A stretch of DNA of 34,349 bases from Bacteroides sp. Its GTDB lineage: Bacteria > Bacteroidota > Bacteroidia > Bacteroidales > Muribaculaceae. The position numbers and the translations under genes are program-made. The notes under the pieces are model-generated. The model had not been told where the DNA came from. It did not search any database and was given only the letters and a program-made list of their open reading frames with translations. Where the stretch lies: assembly GCA_014801865.1 (NCBI GenBank), contig JAAVDH010000005.1:8538-42886 (forward strand). The letters are read 5' to 3'. This document shows positions 7,439 through 17,447 of this stretch, piece by piece. Numbering within the stretch: position 1 is the stretch's first letter; every line of letters starts with the position of its first letter.

Positions 7439-10400
7439 TTATCGGGAGAGCGTAAGATTAAATGATATGCCATAGGATGTGTTGGTCGTGGGATAAGAGT
7501 TGGACGACACGATGGGGGTATTGATCTGATGGTCAAAGAACATACCCATGGTCAGTCGCTTGGACATCACATAATTGGCATTAAGATTGAAACTTATAGT
7601 GCGGGTACCCGCCGTAGGTTGCGTATAGTTCGACTCAATACGGCGTATCAGCGACTGGGTCTGCGAGTAAGAGAAATCACCATTGATAGTGAGGTCATTG
7701 CTGACGCCTCGCTGCGAACCCTTCATCTTCAGCACCGTATTGAAGCCCACTATCTTATATCCCATACCGGCGGTGATACCGCGGGTAGTGGCCTCCACCA
7801 CCTGTCCGGCCGAGGTGTTGAGCGTAAGTGTACGCTGGTCGCGGAACTCGGCGTTGAGGGTCATGGAGTTGTTGAGCGTGGCGCTTACGCCGATAAGAGG
7901 TGCGAAGCGCTCGGTAATTACCACGGATGAGATATTGTAGGGCGAAGATGGCACAGGCAGCCCCGTCAGTTCATTGAGAGTGAAACCACGGTTGTCACCC
8001 ACCGATACCCAATTGAGGAACGAATTATATGAACCCACGGAGTAGGTACACTGGTAGGCATGCGACAGAGTGACGCTCTTGAAGAAGGAGCTGAGATTGA
8101 AGAAATTTATCAGGCCGTCGTAAGTAATGCGCCAGTTGGGAAGCACGTGTGCAAACGACGGGAATGGATCAAGATATTGCTTCGAGGGGTTGGTGCCGGT
8201 ATATGCGGCCAGGAATGCAGGAATGAGCACATCACTGCTCGTAGCGCTCACGGTGCCTACCTCGGGACTGAAAGGCTGACCGGCCTGTGCAAGTCCGTTC
8301 ATGAATCCTGTGGTGGGATAGTTGACTCCCATGTACTCGTTTTCGATACGAGAGGCTATGACAGGGATATTATTGAGGAATTGGTCGAAGGCCGCACTGC
8401 TGTAGCCATTCTTAGCCGAACTTCCACGCAGAGCCGTACCTATGGCGCAGTGCGTCTTGGTGTAGGTGCCCGACATGGTTGTAGGCATACCCTCGTACAT
8501 AAACTGCATGGAGCGGTTACGATTATCCGTGCGATTGGTCGTAAGCTGTATCTTAAGTCCCTTGATAGGTTCGAGGGTGAAGTCTATGGCAAGCTCGTTG
8601 GCGTTCGAGAATGTAGCGGGAGTAGTCTGACCGGTACCCGTCATGAGCCATCCACGCTCTATAGCACGGGTGATATAGCTCTCGTCGACAAAGCCGAAAG
8701 CGAAGTCAAGGCCGGGCGCCATCGGGCCATAGCTGTTGGTCTGACCGAACACATTGCCGATATCAGGACGGAACAGAGGCAGCCCCATGGTTCTGGAGTT
8801 GCGATAGCGTACAGATATGGAGCGCGGACTCATCACCAGACGTGTGGCATACTGCGCTATATCCTTCCACACCGACTTATTCTCAGTGATAATCTCCGTA
8901 AGAGTAAACGTAAGGTTACGGTCACCGAGGGTAAGCACCTTCACGGTATTGGCATCCACAATCTCTGTCTTGACCGTGAAAGCACTGTCAGACCTCGCGT
9001 CGCGGGCCGAAATGGTCAGTTTCTTCGTCTTAAGATTATGCTTTATGACTATGGGAGTATCGGGCGAGAGGGTGAAATTGCGCTTATATTTCTTGGGCTT
9101 GCGCACCGGCTCCTCCTTCTTTTTGGAGAAGCCATTAAGGCTGTTTCGGCCTCCCTGTGCGGTCTTCCTGCTGTCAAAACGCTTGGTCACCTCCTTCATC
9201 CAAGGCACCTTGCTGTAGATGTTTTCAAAATTGATACGTCCGTCAACGTTCCAGGTAGCTTGATTGGCTATGGTGTTGCCGAGTCGCTCACCGTCAACCG
9301 TGGCTCCGCGGTCCCAGCGGTATGTGGCGTTATAGCTCACATTACCGGTAAGATAATCCAGGAAGGGAATACGGTTGAAGGGGGCGCGATACTGTCCCGT
9401 AAAGGTCTGATTATAGCTCCAGGGCGTACCCAGACTCATGATGCTCTGCATCACCGTGTCCTTCCACTCCTTGTATCGGTCGGGGAAGAGCTTGCGGTTT
9501 ACAGCTCCCACAGGTTCTTCGATACGCGCCGAAGTATTTGAATTGAAAGTAAACGACAGAGTCTTGGTCACGTTCCAGTTAAGTGCGAGCTGGCGGTCCC
9601 AGAGGAAGTTCTTGTTCACGGCCACGGGGAGCTGGAAGTTAGCGTCAGTCTCGCTACGGGTCTGCTGCTCGTAGTAATAGCGGCTCATCGTGGTGAGGAA
9701 CGAAATGGAGTTGGGCAGGTAATTGAGCTCCCACTCTTTAAGGAATTTCGCGTTCTTGTTCTTTGACTTGAGGTTCTTGAACGGACGCAGCCCCTTTACG
9801 TAGGGTGAGTAAGAATACTGGAATGAACCGCGATAGTCATTGGTATTCTCATACTCCGTGGTGGGGTCGGTCTTCGACTGCTTGTTGAATGAGAAATTGA
9901 GCGTGAAGTTAGCAGGGTCCCAAGGCATCGGATTGCGACTCTTGACATCAAATGTCAGACCACTGATACTGAAGCTCTCCACCTTTCCGGTCTGCACGGC
10001 AAAGGAGTTGATCGAGTCGCGGGCATGCTTACTGCCCGCATCATCAAGCGCATCCTTAAGCAATACGTCCTGGTCAAGGGGGTTATACTTGGGAGTGGTA
10101 CGCTCGGTAGACATAGAGTAATATATCGGCGCACGCATCTTGACCTTCTCGGGGAGGAAACGTCCCAGGTCGGCCTGTACGGCGAAGTTATATTGCTGAT
10201 AGTCATCCATGCGTCGTGAATTGAGGCTCTGGTCCACGCTACCGAATCCGGCCGTCTCCACCTGTGCACCGAAATTGAGGGTCACGATGTCAGACATACG
10301 CAGATTAGCCTGAGCGCGGGCTGCCCAGCCTCCTTCACTGTTGAAGTCTGTTACCTTAAGTTCGTTGAGCCACACCACGGCATCCTTGGTGACGGAGCTA

Positions 10401-13400
10401 TTGTTGCGCACACCTACGAGCAGCACTCTTACATCGCTCAGCGAGGGATTACCCATCACTCCTATACGGTTGCGGCTATTATTGGGGTCGCGCGAGGTAT
10501 AGAGCGTGGTATAGCTTACGCCGTCCTGCCCTACCCGCTTGGCGTGATTACGTTCCTTTTTCAGCTCAACGAGGCTTTCGAGATCAATATCCATGAAGTT
10601 GTCAAGAGGCCACACCTGTCGGCGTCCCTCGGCGTTATCAGGATACTTGCCGGGAGCGGTCAGCGTCAGAGGCACTTCGTATTCATAGTAATTGTTCTTA
10701 ACGTCAGTACCCAGGCGGATGAAAGCCGTCATCTCGCCATTCTTCAGATTGGTGGCGTTGTCTATGAGGGCTTCGGCGTGAATCCACATCTGCAGGCGCT
10801 TGTAGTTGCGGAGATCCTGCGAAGTGTTGCGATACACACCGCGGGCATCGCCGGCCTTAAGGTCTGTTACCTTGAGCGACAGCGACTGCTCGTTGAGCTG
10901 CACGATCTGCTGCTGTGAGGGGTCTGATATACGGCTCACTCCGGGAGGAAGCAGGTAGTTGACAGGCTGACGGCCTGAATTCTCCTCAACATTGACTACA
11001 GAGATGTCAAGCTGTCCCTCGGCGGGGGCGTCGCCACGCAGATTGAGATTGAACTGATATGGACGCCACTCGCCTCTCACCAGCTCGAAGGTAGCGAAGC
11101 GCAGGTGAGTGGTCTTCTTAAAGCCGGTCATGAACATACGCGCGAAACGTATGGTAGAGAAGTCGTTGATCGAGCCTACCACCTTTTCGTAGTCCGACAG
11201 AGGTATCTTGAACTGAAACCACTCTACCTCCATGTCGTTGCCGTCGGCAGTAGTAACCCATGAAGTCTGCTTGTCGGTGATATAGTTCTTGCCAACCTCG
11301 AGATCTTCGGGGCGTATGCTGACGCGATACTGGAAGTAACGCTCGTATTCATTGAGGGTATTGTCCTGATTGATATCCTCCACATCGGGGAGTGCACGGG
11401 ATGACTGATAGAGGGGGTCGGTTGCGTCCTCAGGCGAGAGTGAGTTACCCTCAACACCGTTATAGCGCTTGTAACGCGCAAGCACACCGAGCCTCTCCTC
11501 ATCGTAGTCGTAGCCGCGATAGAAGTGGTAATTGTCACCGGCGGGGTCATTGAAGGGCGAGAACTGGTCGCGCTGCATACGTTCAATAGTTTCGGGAGAC
11601 AGACGCATACGCAGGCGGTCAAGATACTCGGCATACGAAGAGAAGCCAAACTCATCGTCATTCTTCAGTCCGTCAAGACCGATATCCTGACGTGGACGTG
11701 CCGAGTTATTGTTATCAAACGCGTATGTCAGGGAGTTTTGCGTAGACACACGGCCCCATACCGTGGAGTCCATGTACTGATAATTATCGTCAATGGGGTT
11801 ACCGTTCTCGTAAGTCTTCAGTCCGTCCTTAAGAATATCCTCGCTCACCTCACCGAAATTGATATAAAGGTCACCGCCTTCATAGTTGGGGTTCTCTTCA
11901 TCAAGGAACGGGTTGAGCATCCAGAACTGTACGTACTCGATGTTTGACTGGTCGAAGTTGGTATTGTCAAGTTTGCGCATGATACCGCCCCACCTCTTCT
12001 CGGGATAGAGCAGGCGTCCGTTTTCGTCTATATTGGTAGCGTCGAGATTGTAGGGTCCGCGCTCGTCGGGATAGAACGAGAGATTGAGGGTCTGTATCGT
12101 AGACGATTCTCCGTAGGTAAGCTCGCGGTTGGGGAATATCTCGCGGGAAGTAATCTCGCGCACGTAGGGGTTGGATAGCTGCTTGAGATCGCTGCGCAGA
12201 TAGCCGGGAGCAAGCGATGAGTTGCGCTGCGTGAACATGCGGTCTATGTAGTACCAGTTGAGCAGAGCACGGTTCTTACCGTAGTCTACATTATTGCTCA
12301 ACGCGGCCTCGGGGAAGAGGGCGTCGGATGAGGGGTCGTAGGGGGTTGAGGCGAGGAACCACGAGTAGGGTGATCGCAGGTCTATACCGGTCTGGCTCGA
12401 CTCGAAGTCATCGACATAGGAACTACCCTTGCTGCTGCCCGACGATTGCTGATGGGGCACAAGCTGCGCGAATTCACCCTGAACACTAAGCTGCGACGGC
12501 TGCTGGGCGTTGACGGTGGGAATCTTGTTGAGCAGATTCGTGAGCCACATGAAGTTGGTGCTGTAAGCGAAATTGAGTCCCCACATAGTATTGTTGACTA
12601 TCTCATCGCCTATGTTGACCTTCTCGGTAAGTGCCTTTTCGCCATAGTGGAGAAGAGTACCCCCGATATGGAAATTCTCATTGAATTTATAGTCAAGATC
12701 AAGGCCGAGCAGGGTCTTGCGCTGGGTGGAGAAGAGCGACTGGTTTTCAAGGGTCACGTTGATGCTCTGACCCGAGTCGATGATACTTTGGTTGGTGATA
12801 GTCACTATACCCATAGCGTAATCCACGGTGTAGTCGCTGTTTTCCACGAGAGTTACACCCCCGGCAGTAACCACTACCGATCCGCGGGGCACATTCATGG
12901 CCTCAAGGCGTATCTGTGAGCCGGCGGAAGCCTGATACTCACCGGTGAGCACAAACTTATTTTTGTCCGCGAACTGTCGCGCCACGATGAGCGTAGAGTC
13001 GTACAGCTCCTGATATACATATTGCTTGGCTATCTCGGGATTGCCTATCTTCTCGGCGAGATGACTGCCGAAAGGCTCTACTACGGGGAATATGATTTTA
13101 CCTGATGACGGGAGCACCGTATATCCTTCGATAAAGTCAAAGAAACCGTCGGGGTTACCCTGCTGATTGGAGTCGAGGCGGTCAAGGTTCATCACCTGAA
13201 GCAGGGGCATGTTGCTGATACCGGGTACAGGGAGGTAGTTGATTTCCGTACCGGTAGTATCAGAGAGATACTTGATCTGCATCTTGAAGTGCGACGACTG
13301 CACCTGATAAGCTCCGAGGGAGTAGACGTTTTTCATCATGAGGTCCCACATGGGCAGACGCGGTGCCACAGTGGTGCTCTTAAGCATCTTTACATAGAGA

Positions 13401-14974
13401 CATTGGTCGGTAGTGGTGATATCGCTTGAGAATTCACCCACCTGATATACCTGTCCGTTAAGGGTATACTGATATGCCACACCCAGCACCTCGTCGGAAT
13501 TAAGCTGACTCTTGACAGAGATATAACCGAGGGTGGAGTTGAGCGTATACTCCGATTCAGAAAGGAGTCGGGCGCTCTCCACCTTCTCATAGTCGCGTCC
13601 ACCCTCTATGCCGTATGCAGCCAGAGGGCTCAGGGCCTGTGTCACGGTGTTGATATTTCGCGCACCGGGATACTGGGTCTTGATTACCGACAGAAGATTA
13701 TTTGAGTTATTGGCCGGATTGGGTATCATGGGATTGGGTTCCCAGTAGTTGTTGCCCATCACATCACTCTCACCGAGGTCCATGAAGGCCACGAGGTCGC
13801 GGCTCTGATTGAAACTGCTGTTCTTGTTGGTAATCCATACCTCTACGCGTGTTATCTGTATGCCGGAGGTGACATACGGCAATTTCGAGGCAAACCTGTC
13901 GTAGTTATCGCGGAAGTAATGGCTGAGGAAGAAGTGGCGGTTTTGGTCGTAGTTGTCTACGGCGATAGAGAACGGAGTAGTCTGCACACCGCCTTTGGTG
14001 CTGATACTGCGGCTTTCGGAGTTCTGCTGGCTCACAAGCGCGGTGGCAGTGAGTTTGCCGAACTGGAGTTTGGTCTTGATACCGAACAGGGCCGTACCGC
14101 CGCGTATGAGCGACGAACCGGTAGTCATGCTTACGTTACCGGCCTCGATTTGCTTCACGATGTCATCCTCGGTGCCTTCGTAAGAGAGCTTAAGATTCTT
14201 TGAGTCAAAGTCGAAGGTAGCATCGGTGTTGTAGGTCATGTTGAAGTTGAGGCGGTCGCCTACCGATGCCTGCACCGTGGCCTGAATCTTCTGGTCAAAG
14301 TCGAAGAAGGTCTTTCGACGCGAGGTGAGCGACAGAGCCGGATTGTCGGTCTTGTTGCTCTTGATGCCCATGTTTACCTGAAGGGAGCCTTGAGTCTTGA
14401 GCTTCACGCCTCCCGGACCGAATATCTTTTCGAGCGGACCGAGGGCAAAGTTCATGTCAAGTATGTCGAAAGGCTTTTTCTCCTTGCCTTCAAGTTGCTC
14501 GAGGTTGCGCTGGCGATAGTACTCCTGCATGGATTTGCGCACCTGCCAGTTGTTGTACTGCTGGGGCGACATGATGATAGGAGTAGTTATATCGTAGTCA
14601 CCCAGGCGCGTGCGTACGATATAGCATCCCGTAGAGGGGTCGTATTCGGCCACTGTCTTGAGGTTTGACGGAGAGGCCAGATCTGCTGCAAACTCACTGT
14701 CCACGAGGGCTTCATAGTCAACGGGGATAGTCTGGCTCACAGGAAACAGAGTGGGGGGTGCCGGAGGTGCCGTAGCATCCTGGGCCAACGGCGTGGGGTC
14801 AAGTACTGCTGGTGGCGGAGGAAGCTCGCTGCCGGAGCCAAACGCCGATACATTGTACTGGCCTACAGCTATCAGAGCCGTAAGCACTATAACAGCAAGC
14901 ACCGCCCACCGCGCTCTGAGGGCGGCGAGGACGGTACTAACGTATATGTATATGTTGCGTAGAAGTGAGTGCAC
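7439..14974 (-). CDS. sprA: Cell-surface protein SprA/Sov, type IX secretion outer-membrane translocon
   Basis: Giant outer-membrane protein of 2511 residues, in the size range of SprA (about 2300-2500). In the type IX secretion system this family forms the very large single-chain beta-barrel through which cargo with C-terminal sorting domains leaves the cell. Seen: an N-terminal hydrophobic segment (about 24-38, WAVLAVIVLTALIAVG) acting as signal, a Pro-rich stretch (about 50-80), then thousands of bases of alternating amphipathic beta-strand pattern with many aromatic and Asn residues, ending in a short barrel strand (FNLTLSR). Characteristic blocks are MNFALGPLEKIFGPGGVKLKTQGS and the GSSYVDDFESSQTGIDLRSPYSW region. 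The start is GTG, preceded by a stop in frame. It lies 37 bases after ruvA. Other type IX genes are not in the window. Confidence 0.95.
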   Translation of the reverse strand: MHSLLRNIYIYVSTVLAALRARWAVLAVIVLTALIAVGQYNVSAFGSGSELPPPPAVLDPTPLAQDATAPPAPPTLFPVSQTIPVDYEALVDSEFAADLASPSNLKTVAEYDPSTGCYIVRTRLGDYDITTPIIMSPQQYNNWQVRKSMQEYYRQRNLEQLEGKEKKPFDILDMNFALGPLEKIFGPGGVKLKTQGSLQVNMGIKSNKTDNPALSLTSRRKTFFDFDQKIQATVQASVGDRLNFNMTYNTDATFDFDSKNLKLSYEGTEDDIVKQIEAGNVSMTTGSSLIRGGTALFGIKTKLQFGKLTATALVSQQNSESRSISTKGGVQTTPFSIAVDNYDQNRHFFLSHYFRDNYDRFASKLPYVTSGIQITRVEVWITNKNSSFNQSRDLVAFMDLGESDVMGNNYWEPNPMIPNPANNSNNLLSVIKTQYPGARNINTVTQALSPLAAYGIEGGRDYEKVESARLLSESEYTLNSTLGYISVKSQLNSDEVLGVAYQYTLNGQVYQVGEFSSDITTTDQCLYVKMLKSTTVAPRLPMWDLMMKNVYSLGAYQVQSSHFKMQIKYLSDTTGTEINYLPVPGISNMPLLQVMNLDRLDSNQQGNPDGFFDFIEGYTVLPSSGKIIFPVVEPFGSHLAEKIGNPEIAKQYVYQELYDSTLIVARQFADKNKFVLTGEYQASAGSQIRLEAMNVPRGSVVVTAGGVTLVENSDYTVDYAMGIVTITNQSIIDSGQSINVTLENQSLFSTQRKTLLGLDLDYKFNENFHIGGTLLHYGEKALTEKVNIGDEIVNNTMWGLNFAYSTNFMWLTNLLNKIPTVNAQQPSQLSVQGEFAQLVPHQQSSGSSKGSSYVDDFESSQTGIDLRSPYSWFLASTPYDPSSDALFPEAALSNNVDYGKNRALLNWYYIDRMFTQRNSSLAPGYLRSDLKQLSNPYVREITSREIFPNRELTYGESSTIQTLNLSFYPDERGPYNLDATNIDENGRLLYPEKRWGGIMRKLDNTNFDQSNIEYVQFWMLNPFLDEENPNYEGGDLYINFGEVSEDILKDGLKTYENGNPIDDNYQYMDSTVWGRVSTQNSLTYAFDNNNSARPRQDIGLDGLKNDDEFGFSSYAEYLDRLRMRLSPETIERMQRDQFSPFNDPAGDNYHFYRGYDYDEERLGVLARYKRYNGVEGNSLSPEDATDPLYQSSRALPDVEDINQDNTLNEYERYFQYRVSIRPEDLEVGKNYITDKQTSWVTTADGNDMEVEWFQFKIPLSDYEKVVGSINDFSTIRFARMFMTGFKKTTHLRFATFELVRGEWRPYQFNLNLRGDAPAEGQLDISVVNVEENSGRQPVNYLLPPGVSRISDPSQQQIVQLNEQSLSLKVTDLKAGDARGVYRNTSQDLRNYKRLQMWIHAEALIDNATNLKNGEMTAFIRLGTDVKNNYYEYEVPLTLTAPGKYPDNAEGRRQVWPLDNFMDIDLESLVELKKERNHAKRVGQDGVSYTTLYTSRDPNNSRNRIGVMGNPSLSDVRVLLVGVRNNSSVTKDAVVWLNELKVTDFNSEGGWAARAQANLRMSDIVTLNFGAQVETAGFGSVDQSLNSRRMDDYQQYNFAVQADLGRFLPEKVKMRAPIYYSMSTERTTPKYNPLDQDVLLKDALDDAGSKHARDSINSFAVQTGKVESFSISGLTFDVKSRNPMPWDPANFTLNFSFNKQSKTDPTTEYENTNDYRGSFQYSYSPYVKGLRPFKNLKSKNKNAKFLKEWELNYLPNSISFLTTMSRYYYEQQTRSETDANFQLPVAVNKNFLWDRQLALNWNVTKTLSFTFNSNTSARIEEPVGAVNRKLFPDRYKEWKDTVMQSIMSLGTPWSYNQTFTGQYRAPFNRIPFLDYLTGNVSYNATYRWDRGATVDGERLGNTIANQATWNVDGRINFENIYSKVPWMKEVTKRFDSRKTAQGGRNSLNGFSKKKEEPVRKPKKYKRNFTLSPDTPIVIKHNLKTKKLTISARDARSDSAFTVKTEIVDANTVKVLTLGDRNLTFTLTEIITENKSVWKDIAQYATRLVMSPRSISVRYRNSRTMGLPLFRPDIGNVFGQTNSYGPMAPGLDFAFGFVDESYITRAIERGWLMTGTGQTTPATFSNANELAIDFTLEPIKGLKIQLTTNRTDNRNRSMQFMYEGMPTTMSGTYTKTHCAIGTALRGSSAKNGYSSAAFDQFLNNIPVIASRIENEYMGVNYPTTGFMNGLAQAGQPFSPEVGTVSATSSDVLIPAFLAAYTGTNPSKQYLDPFPSFAHVLPNWRITYDGLINFFNLSSFFKSVTLSHAYQCTYSVGSYNSFLNWVSVGDNRGFTLNELTGLPVPSSPYNISSVVITERFAPLIGVSATLNNSMTLNAEFRDQRTLTLNTSAGQVVEATTRGITAGMGYKIVGFNTVLKMKGSQRGVSNDLTINGDFSYSQTQSLIRRIESNYTQPTAGTRTISFNLNANYVMSKRLTMGMFFDHQINTPIVSSNSYPTTNTSYGISFNLTLSR

Positions 14975-15011
14975 TGCGATCGGTTTATTTCAAGCCTGCC
15001 GCATGTCTGTC

Positions 15012-15593
15012 TTACATCATGGACAACGCTGCTTTGATAGCGGCCTCAACCTTTATAGAGGGATTCTCCTTAAAGATTTTGTCAAGTACCTTTACCGACT
15101 GCGGACGCGGGAAACCCAACATTACCAGTGCGGCAAGAGCCTCATCCATGACTTCGGAATTTGCGACAGTCTGCACTAATAACGTGTCATCATCCGATTT
15201 TATTTTATCCTTAAGGTCTACTATGATTCTTTCGGCTGTCTTGGCGCCTATGCCCTTCACTCTTTTCAGGCTCTTACTGTCGCCTGCAAGGATTGTTCCC
15301 TCGAGCTCAGGCGCTGTAAGTGAGGAGAGTATCATTCGCGCTATGTTGGCTCCCACACCCGACACACCTATCAGAAGGCGAAATAGCGAACGCTCGCGCT
15401 CGGTAAGAAATCCGTAGAGTATATGGGCATCTTCGCGTATCACCTCGTGGACAAGCAGTTTCACCACTCCCGTACCCTCGAGTGCCGAGTAGGTGGGTAC
15501 GGTGATATTCAGCATATAACCCAGGCCGTTTATGTCTACCACGGCATAAGTGGGAGTCAGCTCAGCGAGTGTACCTCTTATATATTCTATCAT
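15012..15593 (-). CDS. ruvA: Holliday junction branch migration protein RuvA
   Basis: DNA-binding subunit that tetramerises on four-way junctions and loads the RuvB motor during recombinational repair. The protein begins MIEYIRGTLAEL, the usual RuvA N-terminus (OB domain), followed by two helix-hairpin-helix motifs (LIGVSGVGANIARMIL and VKGIGAKTAERIIVDL) and a C-terminal domain III (LVMLGFP region) that binds RuvB. Length is 193 residues, normal for the family. An in-frame ATG 24 codons upstream (15665) exists, but the extension is low-complexity sequence derived from a tandem repeat, so I start at 15593. The ruvA-sprA neighbourhood is, from memory, a recurrent arrangement in Bacteroidetes. 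Confidence 0.95.
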   Translation of the reverse strand: MIEYIRGTLAELTPTYAVVDINGLGYMLNITVPTYSALEGTGVVKLLVHEVIREDAHILYGFLTERERSLFRLLIGVSGVGANIARMILSSLTAPELEGTILAGDSKSLKRVKGIGAKTAERIIVDLKDKIKSDDDTLLVQTVANSEVMDEALAALVMLGFPRPQSVKVLDKIFKENPSIKVEAAIKAALSMM

Positions 15594-15609
15594 ATTTGAT
15601 TTGTTTATT

Positions 15610-15710
15610 GGAGCTATCAGAATTAAATTATTGGAGCTATCGGAGCTATTAGAGTTATCAGTCATTAATGCACCGATTACTCCGATTGTCCTGATTCCTC
15701 CGATTACTGT
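15610..15710. repeat. Degenerate 9-bp tandem repeats between sulfatase and ruvA
   Basis: Two 9-mer families fill the gap. GGAGCTATC occurs at 15610, 15633 and 15642 (last base T), with AGAGTTATC at 15651. GATTACTCC, GATTGTCCT, GATTCCTCC and GATTACTGT follow head to tail from 15675 to 15710. The array begins right beside the sulfatase stop codon and ends about 17 bases before the ruvA start. Confidence 0.75.
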
Positions 15711-15713
15711 TTC

Positions 15714-17240
15714 TTAATATCTTGGCTTGAGTTCATTGCCGTCAGCATCTACCGGATAGAGCGCCGACTCCTCTTCGAGTCGCTGTGCCATAGCCTTTAC
15801 CATCGCCTCCACGCGTTCGGGCTGCGAAAATGCGAGATTATTTACCTCAGCAATGTCGCTGTCAAGATTGTAAAGCTCGTAGGCGGGATGCTCGGGACTC
15901 GCGGGATTGTAATAATATATGAGTTTCCAGGGGCCTTCACGGAAGGTGGTGAAGTAACTGCCGTTATGTTCGTGGGGGAAGTGCATCATGAACATCTCGC
16001 GGCGGTCGGCACTATCGGTGGTGACCAACTGGTCGCGAAGGCTCACGCCGTCAATCACATGCTCGCCGGGGAGGGCCACTTCGGCCACGTCAAGCAGCGT
16101 AGGATAGATATCCATAATAGTACCCATCTGACGCTGAATGCCGCCTGCCACTATCGGCCACTCTTTCTGCACTTCGCGGGTAGAGTCGGGCACAGCCCAT
16201 GAGGCGATAAAGGGCACACGCACACCACCCTCATATTCAGTTCCCTTCTTGCCTCGCAGAGGTGCCGAGGAGTTAAATCCTCTTGCCTCGCCCAGAGGTG
16301 AGGCCGAACCGTTGTCGCCGATGAACACAATCAAGGTATTCTCTCCCACCCCCTTGCTTTCGAGATAGTCCATGAGGTCACCAAGGGATTTATCCATACC
16401 TTCGATCAGGGTAGCGAATCCTGCCGATTCGGGGGTGAAGATGGAGTCGGTATAATGCGAGGCGAAGCGTGGGTCTGACTCGAAGGGCCAGTGTACGGCA
16501 TAGTGCGACATGTAGAGGAAGAATGGTTGCTTGTTCTCCTCGATGGTCTTGTCAAGTTCGGCCATGGCTTCGATGGTAAGTGCCTCGGAAAGATGTGTGG
16601 ATGTGCCGTGGTACTTATCGAGCCCGGGCACGGCACGCTCACGGGTGCCGCGATAGAGTCCATACCCGTTTTCGCCCAGATAGCTTCCGGGCTCGCCGAT
16701 TGATGAGCCGGCTATGTTTACGTCGTAGCCCACCTTGAGAGGATCGGCGCCTTCACTTTCATTGTGTCCGTAGTGTGCCTTACCGACATGGATAGTGCGG
16801 TAACCGGCCTCGCGGAGCACACGTGGCAGGGTCATGTCGCACGAAGAGAGTCCGTCCCAGTTCCAGTCGGCGGGATCGTACTGTGCGCTGTTCTTCTTCT
16901 CCGAGAGTATCCAGTTGGTGGTGCGGTGACGTGCCGCATTCTGTCCTGTCATGAGCGACGTGCGCGAGGGCGAACTTACGCTCTGGGCATAGAACGTGGA
17001 GAATCGCATGCCTCTTTCAGCCAGCCGCTCCATATTGGGGGTGCGGTAGCGTTCATTCAGAGGATATTTCCGGGCGATGCCGTCGACATCGGTGAGAAAT
17101 GGCAGCGATGTGTCCATCACGCCCATATCATCAACTACAAACAGTACGATATTCGGTCTGTTGTCTGCACCTAAAGCCGATAATGCGCAGGCTGAGGACA
17201 CCAACAGAGTGAAAAGCTTCTTATTTAGAGTAACCATCAT
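15714..17240 (-). CDS. Secreted S1-family sulfatase
   Basis: Arylsulfatase-type hydrolase of 508 residues, probably periplasmic, that removes sulfate esters from host or dietary glycans. A signal peptide covers about residues 1-24 (hydrophobic core LFTLLVSSACALSALG). The formylglycine motif is of the serine type: Ser89-x-Pro91-x-Arg93 within SSPSRTSLMTG, so activation needs an anaerobic radical-SAM maturase (anSME) encoded elsewhere. Metal ligands Asp37-Asp38 (VVDDMG) and Asp309-Asn310 (FIGDNG) are present, and GGVRVPFIASW closes the catalytic core. No SusC/SusD pair, glycoside hydrolase or maturase lies nearby, so the substrate cannot be inferred from context. It is the first gene of the minus-strand run; the ATG is doubled (MMV) and either may be used. 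Confidence 0.93.
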   Translation of the reverse strand: MMVTLNKKLFTLLVSSACALSALGADNRPNIVLFVVDDMGVMDTSLPFLTDVDGIARKYPLNERYRTPNMERLAERGMRFSTFYAQSVSSPSRTSLMTGQNAARHRTTNWILSEKKNSAQYDPADWNWDGLSSCDMTLPRVLREAGYRTIHVGKAHYGHNESEGADPLKVGYDVNIAGSSIGEPGSYLGENGYGLYRGTRERAVPGLDKYHGTSTHLSEALTIEAMAELDKTIEENKQPFFLYMSHYAVHWPFESDPRFASHYTDSIFTPESAGFATLIEGMDKSLGDLMDYLESKGVGENTLIVFIGDNGSASPLGEARGFNSSAPLRGKKGTEYEGGVRVPFIASWAVPDSTREVQKEWPIVAGGIQRQMGTIMDIYPTLLDVAEVALPGEHVIDGVSLRDQLVTTDSADRREMFMMHFPHEHNGSYFTTFREGPWKLIYYYNPASPEHPAYELYNLDSDIAEVNNLAFSQPERVEAMVKAMAQRLEEESALYPVDADGNELKPRY

Positions 17241-17274
17241 GTATGATCTGGCAAGTTGTTCAAGAAATGTAAGG

Positions 17275-17282
17275 CAAAGATA
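17275..17282 (-). promoter_or_regulatory. -7 box upstream of the sulfatase gene
   Basis: The minus strand reads TATCTTTG, a full match to TAnnTTTG, 35 bases before the sulfatase ATG. A matching -33 box at 19-21 bp was not found. It probably starts the minus-strand run sulfatase-ruvA-sprA-uup. Confidence 0.5.
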
Positions 17283-17415
17283 GCACTATTCCACGACATG
17301 ACGCGCCTCACCACTCGCCTGACCGCCCCGCAAAACATGCGACGTATTGTAAAAGTTTGTTAAATACCCGACCGCGCATATCTACCGATAGCGTTAGTTG
17401 TTGTACCTTTATATT

Positions 17416-17441
17416 TTATTGATAACTCAATTATTGATAAC
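17416..17441 (+). repeat. Direct repeat TTATTGATAAC in the rsgA leader
   Basis: The 11-mer TTATTGATAAC occurs at 17416-17426 and again at 17431-17441, ending 6 bases before the rsgA ATG. It lies just after TACCTTTA (17404-17411), a possible but imperfect -7 box. The repeat may be a regulator site in the 5' leader or chance in AT-rich sequence. Confidence 0.4.
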
Positions 17442-17447
17442 CCGTCT

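Noticed and set aside
8060-9541. Long plus-strand open frame (493 codons) antisense to sprA
   Set aside because: It mirrors the codon pattern of sprA, has no family motif, and several shorter antisense frames of the same kind lie along sprA. It is a shadow of a very long coding region.
15594-15665. N-terminal extension of RuvA by 24 residues
   Set aside because: The extension is Ser/Asn-rich and comes from a 9-bp tandem repeat; MIEYIRG is the usual RuvA start.
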